NCBI GenBank assembly: GCA_030620095.1
Contig: JAUTXW010000598.1
Location: 1-64,000 of the forward strand
DNA length: 64,000 bases
DNA from: Kuschelorhynchus macadamiae
Taxonomy: Eukaryota; Arthropoda; Insecta; Coleoptera; Curculionidae
Direction: 5' to 3'
Numbering within the stretch: the first letter of the stretch is position 1; each line of letters begins with the position of its first letter. This document shows positions 32,000 through 41,856 of this stretch, in pieces. Position numbers and translations under genes: made by a program. The notes under the pieces are model-generated. The model was not told the DNA's origin. It made no database searches and saw nothing but the letters and a program-made list of their open reading frames with translations.

Positions 32000-33260
32000 A
32001 AGTGTACATCTATTATTATCGCATTAATCAACCTTATTCAGTTTAAAAAATAATTTATTCATTACTAAATTCGAAAAACATTACATTTTTAAGCGGCAAA
32101 CTAATTGGAAACGTATTTCTGAAACAACATTTCTAACAAGTAGGCCCATTTTAAAATTGAAAATCAACATTTTCTAACACGAAGGCTTATTTTAAAATTG
32201 ACAATCCTTACGAAAAGTCATTATTAATCTTCATAGGAAGGGCTATTCGTATATTAAATAAATATTTAAGAAATGGTTAATCGTTTCAAAAGGGCGGTGT
32301 TTAACGCTGTTCATCTTGTTTGAATTCATGGAACCACTAGAACTGTTCCTAGGAAGCGACGTCCCAGAAAAACTAGTAGTATGGAAAGAGATCGTCGAAT
32401 TGTTCGCATTTCCAAGGCAGACACTCACAAATCAGCAGTTGATATTTGGAAAGAAATTTTTGTTGCAAATCCAAGGGAATTTATTGTTCGAAATCGTTTG
32501 AACGAGGCGCAACTTTTTGGCGGGGTACCAAGGAAGAAGCCTCACCTTTCTGAAGTGAATGGAAGGAGCCGTTTGGAATTTGCTAGAAATCACCTTCCTT
32601 GGAACGTTCAACAATGGAAGCAGATATTATGGTCAGATGGATCCAAGGTAAATAAATTTGGTTCTGATGGAAAACGTTTTGTTTGGTGTCCACCAAATAA
32701 AGAATTTCACCCGCGCTACACCATGAAAACAGTGAAATTTGGTGGTGGTTGTATCATGGTATGGGGCTGCTTCTCTTGGAATGGTGTTGGCCCTCTTTAT
32801 AGAATAACTGGTACGATAGATCAGTGTGAATACATAAACAAATGTCTGGCTTCAGGATAATCATGTAGATGTTTTACAATGGCCATCTTGTAGTCCAGAT
32901 TTTAACCCAATAAAAAATCTTTGGATAATAGTTAAAAGGAAATTAGGTTCAAGGACTTTCCAAAATGTCGACGAAGTATTCGAGGGTATGAGAGAAGCTT
33001 GGACCAGTACTCCGTTAAAGACTTGTAGACAGCTAATATAGCCCATGCCTAGGAGGTGTTTAAAAGTTATTGAAGCCAATGCCAATACTAGGTACTCGAT
33101 TGAGACAAAAACTTGTAAATTGTTAGAAAATATTGATTCAGAAATACGTTTCCAATTAGTATGCCGCTTAAAAATGTAGTGTTTTTCGAATTTTGTAATG
33201 AATAAATTATTTTTTAAACTTAGTAAGGTTATTTAATGCGATAATAATATATATACACTG
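32000..33260 (+). mobile_element. Tc1-type element nested in Penelope-like element
   Basis: The inverted repeats are long (about 150 bp): TTATTATCGCATTAA near the left end, and TTAATGCGATAATAA near the right end. The right terminus is CACTG followed by TA (33261-33262); the left terminus has drifted. Both flanks are Penelope-like sequence on the minus strand, so this element inserted into it. Confidence 0.75.
32330..33179 (+). pseudogene. Tc1 transposase, broken
   Basis: The N-terminal linker is GTTRTVPRKRRPRKTSS and MERDRRIVRISK, continuing through SEVNGRSRLEFARNH. The first catalytic Asp is in LWSDGSKVN. Then come RYTMKTVKFGGG and MVWGCFSWNGVGPL. After INKC near 32850 a deletion removes the second catalytic Asp, and the frame resumes as VLQWPSCSPDFNPIKNLW, where the usual catalytic Glu is Lys. 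A stop interrupts near 33040; the C-terminal frame runs on to 33179, inside the TIR. Inactive. Confidence 0.8.
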
Positions 33261-33262
33261 TA

Positions 33263-33542
33263 TCTGAACCAGTGTTTTGGTGTTAGTGAAGAGGATGTTA
33301 GAGCAATATCTTCAAAGGCTTCCATAAGACATTCGCTGCCACAGGTGATAGAGGAGATCCCATAGCTGACACTGAAGTTTGTTCATAAAAATTTCGTTGA
33401 AAAATAAAATAAGTAGATATAAGACAGGCTTCCAGTAGGTCTGTTATGTTCTTATCAAGATTATTATGATCCAGTATGTCTGATGCTGATCTTAACATAG
33501 GCTCACTGTTCGACGAACAGTAGTCGAGTATAAAAGCCTTGC

Positions 33543-33545
<3 letters not shown>
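33263..33545 (-). pseudogene. Penelope-like reverse transcriptase fragment
   Basis: The minus strand reads DLLEACLISTYFIFQRNFY, then SAMGSPLSPVAANV, a hallmark block of Penelope-like RT, and after a one-base shift MEAFEDIALTSSSL and TPKHWFRY. The catalytic YVDD that should follow is lost at the junction with the Tc1 insertion or an earlier deletion. Upstream it is cut off by the (TA)n tract. It is a remnant of an endonuclease-type retroelement. Confidence 0.75.

Positions 33546-33631
<86 letters not shown>
33546..33631. repeat. (TA)n microsatellite
   Basis: About 43 TA units, directly abutting element C. It is probably one third of an originally continuous tract also represented at 35696-35743 and 37571-37632. 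Confidence 0.95.
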
Positions 33632-33634
<3 letters not shown>

Positions 33635-35692
33635 TGTGTATCAGCCAAATGGAATAAATTCGATAATAAATAAATGGGGGCGTGTTCGGAAAAACGCTTG
33701 GACCCGTCGATTGGTATTTTTAGTTGCTCATTTTCTCCAATAAAAACTTTTTATACAGGGTGTGTCCTGTAACAGTGGTCAATGCCAACTTTCTTATTTC
33801 AAATGCAACACCCCGGATATTATTTAATTTTTGGATTCTTTAGGAGGTTCTAAACATATTTTATGTTCAATGTCCTATACCTATCTTCAACTATTTCGGC
33901 AATATTAAGTGTTTTCAAATTTATTGCAAAAATTAAGATTAAAAAAATAAAATTATTTATTTCTTCATAATGTATAAACAAAAGTAAAAAGTTAATTTAG
34001 GAACTGTTGAATATGCTCGCCGCGAACTTCTTGGCAAATTCCTAATCTTAAATAGAAATTTCTTCTAACGTTATTTAGCATCTCAGGCGTGACCGATCTA
34101 ATCGCAAGCGTTATTCGTCTTCTTAAGTCAACTAAGTCGAGGAGTTTAGTTTTGTATACAACATTTTTAATATGTCCCCATAAGAAAAAGTCTAATGGCG
34201 TCAGATCAGGGGATCGCGCTGTCCATTCTATCGATCCTCGTCTCCCTATCCACCTATTTGGAAATATTCCGTTGAGGTACTGCCGGACATTAATTTGGTA
34301 ATGGGGCGGTGCTCCATCTTGCTGAAACCATATCATATTCGCTGGAACTTGTGGGTTTGCTGGATCCGGATACAAATTTGTCAAAGTTGGCACGACATTA
34401 TTTTGGAGCAGTGCTAAATAATTATCGCCATTCAAATTGCCGTCAATGAAAAAGGGGCCTATGATATGATCCCTAACAATTCCTGCCCAAACATTAACCT
34501 TTTCAGGATATTGAGTATGTTCTTCGCTGATCCAGTGAGGATTTTCCCTAGACCAATAGCGGCAATTTTGACGATTTACATGACCGTGAAGTGTAAAGGT
34601 GCACTCATCCGAAAACAAAACATGTTCTAATTGAATAACATTGTTATCTAACATAGCCATCATTTGTTCACAAAAATAAGTTCTCCTATCATAATCGTCT
34701 TCCATGAGCTCCTGAGTTGGTATCACTTTATAGGGATGCATTTTATTTTCTTTTAATGTTCGAATAATCGCCGAATGGCTAATATCGAACATTGCGGCGG
34801 CTTGTCGACTAGAAATATGTAGGTTTTCCTCAAACTCAAGCATAATATCCAATTTAGTATCATCATTTATTGAATTGGCAGCTGCTTTTTTTATCTGCCT
34901 CACATGTCCAAGCTCGCGAAACTGCTTTTCTATTTTACTAATTGTCCCTTGGGATATATGCGGCAAATTTGGAAATTTTTCATGAAATAAGCGAGCAACT
35001 TCCACTTGTGTTCGTGTGTTATCTCCATAACCAATCATTTGTAGAATTGTTATTTTATGCATTTCTGTTAAATGAACCATTTTTCTGATATTAGGTATTA
35101 TGCAGTTAACGAAATTCAAAAGACTATGACACTGACACTGACAACTACTGTCTTGCAAAGAGAAAGGCCAGGCATTTTACACAAAAGTAAACAAAACTTA
35201 AAAGTAAACAAAACTGGCTCTTTTTGTTCCATATCAATAAAAAGGAACGCTAAAATGGTTTTTGCTTACATTCTTAATATGAAGACCTAAATGGTAAATA
35301 AGTATTGAGTGTGTTGTAGCGAATTTTTGTAATCAAAAAAATAGTTCACTAACCAGAGCCACTTTCATGAATAATAATAAATTCGAAATAAATAAAATAA
35401 AAATAAATTTGAAAACACTTAATATTGCCGAAATAGTTGAAGATAGGTATAGGACATTCAACATAAAATATGTTTAGAATCTCCTAAAGAATCCAAAAAT
35501 TAAATACTATCCGGGGTGTTGCATTTGAAATAAGAAAGTTGGCATTGACCACTGTTACAGGACACACCCTGTATAAAAAGTTTTTATTGGAGAAAATGAG
35601 CAACTAAAAATACCAATCGACGGGTCCAAGCGTTTTTCCGAACACGCCCCCATTTATTTATTATCGAATTTATTCCATTTGGCTGATACACA

Positions 35693-35695
<3 letters not shown>
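33632..35695 (-). mobile_element. DD41D-type mariner element C
   Basis: The ends CAGTGTGTATCAGCC and GGCTGATACACACTG are flanked by TA repeats on both sides. TIRs are about 290 bp. A second motif (CAGGGTGTGTCC) lies 123 bp inside each end (33755; 35571). It contains one apparently intact transposase gene on the minus strand. Confidence 0.9.
33992..35080 (-). CDS. DD41D mariner transposase, apparently intact
   Basis: An uninterrupted frame of about 362 codons from the ATG of MVHLTEMHKITILQMIGYG; an upstream in-frame ATG at 35158 adds 26 residues that the relatives lack. Domain order is an N-terminal helix-turn-helix (DUF4817-like, about residues 1-65), a second HTH region around SSRQAAAMFDISHSAI (90-105), then the RNase H-like core with Asp158 in FSDECTF, Asp255 in QDGAPPH and Asp297 in LTPLDFFLW. 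The last two are 41 residues apart. It would bind its own TIRs and insert at TA. With both TIRs present this is the best candidate for an active element here, next to E. Confidence 0.88.
   Translation of the reverse strand: MVHLTEMHKITILQMIGYGDNTRTQVEVARLFHEKFPNLPHISQGTISKIEKQFRELGHVRQIKKAAANSINDDTKLDIMLEFEENLHISSRQAAAMFDISHSAIIRTLKENKMHPYKVIPTQELMEDDYDRRTYFCEQMMAMLDNNVIQLEHVLFSDECTFTLHGHVNRQNCRYWSRENPHWISEEHTQYPEKVNVWAGIVRDHIIGPFFIDGNLNGDNYLALLQNNVVPTLTNLYPDPANPQVPANMIWFQQDGAPPHYQINVRQYLNGIFPNRWIGRRGSIEWTARSPDLTPLDFFLWGHIKNVVYKTKLLDLVDLRRRITLAIRSVTPEMLNNVRRNFYLRLGICQEVRGEHIQQFLN

Positions 35696-35743
<48 letters not shown>
35696..35743. repeat. (TA)n microsatellite between elements C and D
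   Basis: About 24 TA units joining the right end of C to the left end of D. Confidence 0.95.
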
Positions 35744-35748
<5 letters not shown>

Positions 35749-37570
35749 AGGGCATAAAGTCTGGAAACCTTGAGATATGTCAAAAACTATAAAAGTTGGG
35801 TAAAAAAGTTTCATATAAAAGTTGTATAGTTCCTTACGATTTATGATTCAAAAATGTCTTGAAATATACAGGTTGTTTTAAAATCAAGTTACACGCCAAA
35901 ACTTCAGAATCTCTAATGGAACAACCTGTTTATTATTTCATTTTAAGAATCCACATAAAATTCTAATCATATTTTATTAAGCATACCCTATCCCTAAAGT
36001 CAACTGTTTTTGAGAAAAAAAATGAGAAAACTGTTACAAAATTTTTTTAATAACGATTAACAACAATAGTTTAAAATTCTAAATGATGCGTTTTAACGTA
36101 ATAAATGCTGGAACTTTTGTCCGTTCACTTCCTGACAATATCCTAATCGATTGATGAACTCTTGTTGTAGATTTCGAATGAAAGTGGGTGGAATTTGTCG
36201 GATTTCATCTCTTATACGATTTTTCAGCGCATCGATATTAGGAGGTCTGTTCAAATAAACTCTGCTCTTTAAATATCCCCACAGAAAATAATCTAGGGGA
36301 GTTAAGTCCGGGGACCTGGCCGGCCATTCGTAGGGACCACGGTGAAATATTTCCTAACGGTGGTCCTATCCACCTGTTAGGAAATATTTCACTGAGATAC
36401 TGCCGAAGAGGTAGCGCGTAGTGAGGTGGTGCTCCATCTTGTTGGAACCACATTGCTGCAGTAGGCATATCGGGCTCATTACCTGGATAGAAGTGAGCTA
36501 AGGCAGGAATCAACTCGAGTTGTAAAAAATCAAGATAAATTTCGCCGGTTAAATTTACAAACATTGATTTTCTCGGGATATTGAGCCCAATGGGGATTCT
36601 CTGTAGACCAATATCTACAGTTTTGTCGGTTGACAGTACCATTAAGAAAAAGGTGGCTTCATCAGAAAATAAAATATTTCTACAAAAGAATGGATCCAGG
36701 TTGCACCGCTCTTGCATCTTTTCGCAAAACTCAAGTCGGCGGTCAAAGTCATCTTCATTTAATTCATGGATTAATCTTATTTTGTAGGGATGATACTTTG
36801 CCTTGTGCAGAATATTTTTTACCGATGATTGACTAAGGTTTAAATCTAATGCTACTTGACTTGTAGGTAAATGTGGATTTTCGTTATAACTGAGTAAAAT
36901 ATTCAATTTCATATCATCATCTAGTTTTAGCCTACGTGTCCTGGGAAGATCTTTTACACAACCATGATCACGAATTTTTTTGATAATTTTGTGTGATGTG
37001 GATTTTGCAATTGCTTGTCCTCGCTCGGGATGCGTATTATTAAAAAGTTCACATACTTCGTCAAGATTTCTTTGGCGATCTCCCAATCCAAACATCATAG
37101 GAATCTCTATTCTTTCTCTTTCTAAAAGCATTCAGGAAAAAAATAACTCTCCAACAATATGTTAAAAATTGACCCAGTTTATTGTCAGTACATGACAGTT
37201 TCTATGGGAGTTCTAAAATAATCCACCAGGTTTCACTATGCGTAGGGAAAGGAGTTAATTTTGTTTAAAGCCAAATTTCTATTTTCTCATTTTTTTTATC
37301 TCAAAAACAGTTGACTTTAGGGATAGGGTATGCTTAATAAAATATGATCAGAATTTCATGTAGATTCTTAAAATGGAATAATATACAGGGTGTTCCTTTA
37401 GAGATTCTGAAGTTTTGGCGTGTAACTTGATTTTAAAACACCCTGTATATTTCAAGACATTTTTGAATCATTAATCGTAAGGAACTATACAACTTTTATA
37501 TGAAACTTTTTTACCCAACTTGTATAGTTTTTGACATATCTCAAGGTTTCCAGACTTTATGCCCTCATTG
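35744..37570 (-). mobile_element. DD41D-type mariner element D
   Basis: The ends CAATGAGGGCATAAAGTC and GACTTTATGCCCTCATTG are flanked by TA tracts. TIRs are about 290 bp with an internal CAGGTTGTTTT/AAAACACCCTG motif about 125 bp in, and a second, oppositely oriented GGAACAACCTG further in. It contains a broken transposase gene. Confidence 0.9.
36093..37131 (-). pseudogene. DD41D mariner transposase (element D), broken
   Basis: The reading frame starts MLLERERIEIPMMFGLG. The helix-turn-helix and linker (KYHPYKIRLIHELNEDDFDRR) are intact, and the first Asp is in FSDEATF. Between about 36560 and 36640 a frameshift and a deletion remove part of the core. The second Asp is in QQDGAPPHYA. Near 36340 a small inverted duplication (GAAATATTTCCTAACGGTGG type) and a frameshift scramble the segment before the third Asp. 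The true C-terminus is in another frame and ends NGQKFQHLLR at 36093. Confidence 0.8.
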
Positions 37571-37574
37571 TATA

Positions 37575-37632
<58 letters not shown>
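37571..37632. repeat. (TA)n microsatellite
   Basis: About 30 TA units with one interruption (TATG near 37580), directly after element D. Confidence 0.95.
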
Positions 37633-37637
<5 letters not shown>

Positions 37638-38495
37638 GTAGTTATTATAACTCCAATTCCAATTCTTTAAGGCGATTAACCCGCAGTGTAAGTGACCGAT
37701 GTCACAAAGGAGTCCATGTACTAGTAAATGAAAAGGATTTGATCAAAACTTTTATAATTGTAATGTTCAAATTTTATAAAGTTTATTTTTGTTGCGTAAC
37801 AATATTATAGTTATAAAGACTTCGTACAATATACGTAATGTTTTGCATAGATATCTAACAGTAATCCATACACTAATTTTAATTAAACAAATACCAATGT
37901 AAGCTACCAACATTCCATGATAATTATAAAAAGGTAACTCAACTTAAATTTATCACCAGATGGTGTGAAATCGTCTCTAAAGATAAATTTATTTTTCCAC
38001 AATCCAGAGGATATTTATAGCGACAATGTTATTTTTCCAGACTTTATGCTATACTTTGTTGGCGGAACCTATTTACTATTTTCGTATTAAGTTTTTGTCG
38101 CACTGCTTTAGTAACACGTGAAAAGAGGTAACATTCTGTTTAATAAATACAGGAGTTATCATCAGTTTTTAAAATTCACTATTCTTTAAGATGTTTTATT
38201 TTTGAATGTTGATATTTGAAAATGTAGTAAAATTGCAGTTCATCCCCTTAAGGGTAAAATCGCGAAAAACCCAGAAGATACAAAATGGAATCACAGAAGC
38301 AACTTCGCTGGCTACCATCACTGGCGTTTAATTACACTGTTGACTTCTAACTTTCCTTGGTACCAATAACGTTATATATTTGTACTTCTTGTAAATATTT
38401 TAATTTGTTCTGTTGTTGACTCAAATTTTGCTTTAAATTCTTGGCTTTTATTTTGCAATCTAGAAAAGATACTTGATTAACTACCACGTAGACAG
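37633..38495. other. Non-coding stretch
   Basis: No gene or recognised repeat in this AT-rich segment between the TA tract and the LINE fragment. Confidence 0.45.
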
Positions 38496-38499
38496 GAGA

Positions 38500-38714
38500 A
38501 TTTAGATTTGAAGTTATGTCAGGTTCTCCTCAGTAACCTTATATCGAATAGTCAGAATATCAAAGACAAGGAACGTCTCCTTGCCCTTCAATCACCTTCT
38601 GCATCTTTGGGAATTCTTTTGGATGATTTATCTTTTCGTATTTCCATTGATTTGAGAGTTGGTTTGCCTGTGTGTGAACAACATATCTGCACTTGTGGCC
38701 AAACAGTAGATATA
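38500..38714 (+). pseudogene. LINE C-terminal fragment, part 1 (split by element E)
   Basis: The frame reads NIKDKERLLALQSPSASLG, LRVGLPVCEQHICTCGQTV, then meets the TA target of element E. This resembles the segment after the RT in certain insect LINEs, where a LRLG-x-x-CxPHxCxCG-x-VD-x-x-GxHGLSC block precedes a PD-type endonuclease. The missing GLHGLSCK continues at 41568, beyond element E. Confidence 0.6.
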
Positions 38715-39467
38715 CAGGGTTACTCACGTAACCCGTTCATTAAAAGTTTTTGATGATGCCATTTAGATAAAAATTTCAAATTTTGGGATTAAGGTAAGGT
38801 CAAGGGGTACTTCTTTTTTGAAATATTTTCAACTTCCTGTCACTTCCAGTTTAACCGGAAGTTGGTATCAACTTGCTTATTTTAAATGGAACACCCTGTA
38901 TTTTATGATATTTTTGTATTCCACGGAGAATTTTAATGCAATTTTATGTAGCACGTCCTATACCTAGGTTCAAGGGTTCTTAAGATACTTGACCTTGAAC
39001 CGAAAATGAGCCTTCGGGGTACCAAATTTTAAAATCTCATCTTTTTGTAAGTTTTGAAGATATAATCTTCATGTTTTGCAGACGATCGGTAAATAATCTT
39101 AGGTTTCTATTTTTTTATTGAATTTGTCTATTTTTATACAGAGTGTCCTAAATTCAGCGGCAAACATTAACATTTTCAAAGCCGCTAAAGTCCGTTTTTT
39201 TAAATGGGACACCCTATAACTTTATACACTATCAAATGTAGAATTTCATTTTCTATCGAACTGTATTAAGGTTCCCTATACCTATTCGTAACCATTTTCG
39301 AAATAATTGGGTTTTATAAAAATATCGTATGTATTTGCTTAAATGTTTACATGATCCAATGGTGAGCCATGGAAAAATAATTGAGATCCAATATCCAATA
39401 TGCCAGATGATTAGTATGCGTTATTTATCGAAAGCTGTCAGTGATAAATTAAATCTTCTAAATCGAA

Positions 39468-40529
39468 ATGGAAGAATACTTAAACGCTGATATTCTTAAT
39501 CTATTTTATATTCATGGAGAATGTTATAAAATTTTGGAGAGAACGTGTCGTGTGTTTAATGAACGCCACCCTGATTTGCCGCCAATGAACAAGTCAAAAT
39601 GGAAGAGGATTGAAACGAACTTTTTACGTTTTGGCAAGGTTAAAGTTACAAAAAATGTTCCGAAACCAGTGACAAATGCCGAGGATAACGTAATAAACAC
39701 ATTAGCTTATTTCCAGGCAAACCCGCAAAGTTCAATACCGTCTGCAGAAAACGATTTGGGAATTTCTTCTTCATCTGTCCAAATAATCTTGAGCGAACAT
39801 CAAATGCACCCTTATTCCTTCCAAAACGTGCAAGCCTTGAGACCTGGTGATGACGTCCGACGAGTAGAATTTTGCGAATTCATGTTTTTGAAAATCCAAG
39901 AGGACCTTCAATTCCTTTCAAAAATATTTTGGACCGATGAAGCGAAATTTTCTAGAGAAGGAATAGCAAATAGAAGAAATGAACATTTCTGGGCAGCAGA
40001 AAATCCGCACGCTTTACGCGAAACGCGTTCTCAAGAGAGGTTTAGCTTCAATGTTTTCGGTATAGTATTAAATGATCAGGTGCGGCACTGTATTTATGAA
40101 GACAATTTAAACAGTGATAAGTATTTGGCAATTCTACGAGGGACGGTGTCTGAATTTGTAGAAGAAATTCCTATTGGTGAGCTGCAAAATTATTGGTATC
40201 AATTAGATGGGGCACCAGCACATAATTCCGCTGCAGTGTATCTCCAATTATCTCGAATTTTTGAAGATCGCTGGATTGGTCCCAATGGCCCTTGGAGATG
40301 GCCCCCGCGATCGCCTGATTTAACACCCCTAGACTTTTATTTATGGGGATTTATCAAAGGTAAAGTCTATGCTTCCCCAGTAAATAACCAACAAGATTTA
40401 CTGGACAGGATACGAACAGCTTTTGCCGAATTAGAAAACGGACAAATTCAACGGGCCACAGCAACTGTACAAAGAAGAATTGAAATGTGTCTTCAAATGA
40501 ACGAACAGCATATAGAACATTTGTTATAA
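39468..40529 (+). CDS. DD41D mariner transposase, apparently intact
   Basis: An uninterrupted 353-codon frame starting MEEYLNADILNLFYIHGEC. The N-terminal helix-turn-helix covers about residues 5-65, with a second HTH around ENDLGISSSSVQIIL (94-108). The catalytic Asp residues are 157 (FWTDEAKF), 247 (QLDGAPAH) and 289 (LTPLDFYLW), with 41 residues between the last two, as in element C. It ends EQHIEHLL. The block usually reading NVWCGIVGD is altered here (NVFGIVLNDQ), which might matter. The first 64 codons lie within the TIR and are repeated in inverse at the other end of the element. Confidence 0.88.
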   Translation: MEEYLNADILNLFYIHGECYKILERTCRVFNERHPDLPPMNKSKWKRIETNFLRFGKVKVTKNVPKPVTNAEDNVINTLAYFQANPQSSIPSAENDLGISSSSVQIILSEHQMHPYSFQNVQALRPGDDVRRVEFCEFMFLKIQEDLQFLSKIFWTDEAKFSREGIANRRNEHFWAAENPHALRETRSQERFSFNVFGIVLNDQVRHCIYEDNLNSDKYLAILRGTVSEFVEEIPIGELQNYWYQLDGAPAHNSAAVYLQLSRIFEDRWIGPNGPWRWPPRSPDLTPLDFYLWGFIKGKVYASPVNNQQDLLDRIRTAFAELENGQIQRATATVQRRIEMCLQMNEQHIEHLL

Positions 40530-40624
40530 TTCAATTTTATTTATTTATTATTGATTGTTAGATTGCTATTATTTTGAAGTTCACTAAAACAAGTTTAGAA
40601 CAGTCTCGAACTTAGTAGATATGG

Positions 40625-40828
40625 TTAAAAATAATGTAAACAATTTATTACATTTTTTATAACTTTAACTTTTCCGAAACGAAAAAATTTCGTTTCAATC
40701 CTCTTTAATTTTCTCTTGTTCATTGGCGATAAATGAGGATGTTTTTCATTAAAAACATGGCACGTTCTCTCCAATATTTTGTAACATTCTCCGCGAATAT
40801 AAAATAAATCGAAAATATCAGCTTTTGA
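40625..40828 (-). pseudogene. Second copy of transposase DNA-binding domain in right TIR (element E)
   Basis: The minus strand encodes, without internal stops, a close copy of residues about 7-64 of the element E transposase (ADIFDLFYIRGECYKIL, then FNEKHPHLSPMNKRK, FFRFGKVKVIKNV). It ends at a TAA after four extra codons. The equivalent of the start codon is lost and a TAA lies three codons before the similarity, so the first Met is internal (MNKRK). It may be just a by-product of the long TIR. Confidence 0.7.
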
Positions 40829-41562
40829 GTGTTATTTTATTTTAATTTAAAAGTTTCAAATCAGCTGTCATGTTGAATAGAAAAGCACAACAATTGTTTT
40901 TCCATGGCTTACTACGGTAAGGTGTAAGCATTTAACAAATACATATGATAGTTTAATAAAAACCTGATTATTTCGAAAATGGTTACAAATAGGTATAGGG
41001 AATCTTAATACAGTTCGATAGAAAATTAAATTCTACATTTGATAGTGCATAAAGTGATAGGGTGTCCCATTTAAAAAAACTTACTTTAGCGGCTTTGAAA
41101 ATGTTAATGTTTGCCGCTGAATTTAGGACACCGTGTATAAAAATAGACAAATTCAATAAAAAAAATAGAAACCTAAGATTATTTACCGATCGTCTGCAAA
41201 ATATGAAGATTATATCTTCAAAACTTACAAAAATATGAGATTTTAAAATTTGGTACCCCGAGGGCTCATTTTTGGTTCAAGGTCAAGTATCTTAAGAACG
41301 CTTGAACCTAGGTATAGGACATGCAACATAAAATAGCATTAAAATTCCCCGTAGAATCCAAAAATATCATAAAATACAGGGTGTTCCATTTAAAATAAGC
41401 AAGTTTATACCAACTTCCGGTTAAACCGGAAGTGACAGGAAGTTGAAAATATTTCAAAAAGGAAGTACCCCTTGACCTTACCTTAATCCCAAAATTTGAA
41501 ATTTGTATCTAAATGGCATCATCAAAAACTTTTAATGAACGGGTTGCGTGAATAACCCTGTA

Positions 41563-41840
41563 TATGGCCTACATGGGCTAAGCTGTAAAAAAGTGCGAGA
41601 CATATGTCCAGGCATAGGCTGATCAACAACATAATCAAGAAGTCCCTAAGAACTGCGGAATTTCCGCGTGGAGTTTGTGGAGCGATGGAAAGCGAGTGGA
41701 TGGTATAACATTGGTTCCGTGGAAAATAGTTAAGGCATTTTTATGGGAGCTTCATTACCCAAAAGATCAGCCTCACTATTCAAAGAGGTTATGAGAGGCT
41801 TCTGTGTTAGGAGACTATCGAGAATGAAACAGTTTTAGAT
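41563..41840 (+). pseudogene. LINE C-terminal fragment, part 2 (restriction-like endonuclease)
   Basis: This continues the fragment interrupted at 38714: GLHGLSCKK, then after a shift ADQQHNQEVPKNCGISAW, SDGKRVDGITLVPWK and AFLWELHY. In the relatives I know, this block reads R-PDG-x-T-x-x-PW followed by WD(A/V)T and is a PD-(D/E)xK-type nuclease; here PD is VD and the later Asp is missing. Several stops. It ends at the pogo-like element. Confidence 0.6.
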
Positions 41841-41856
41841 GAAATTATTTTTAGTA

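Larger units (their letters stand above)
38715..41560 (+). mobile_element. DD41D-type mariner element E with coding TIRs
   Basis: The ends CAGGGTTACTCACG and CGTGAATAACCCTG are flanked by TA (38713-38714; 41561-41562). The inverted repeats are extremely long, about 920-950 bp (38715 to about 39665; about 40640 to 41560). They include the transposase start on the left and a second copy of that coding segment on the right. Several ACCCTGTA / ACAGRGTGTCC motifs recur inside each TIR. Insertion split a LINE fragment. Confidence 0.9.

Noticed and set aside
33298..33648. ORF beginning with a long IY repeat
   Set aside because: The IY run is translated (TA)n; only the part below 33545 is coding, as Penelope-like RT.
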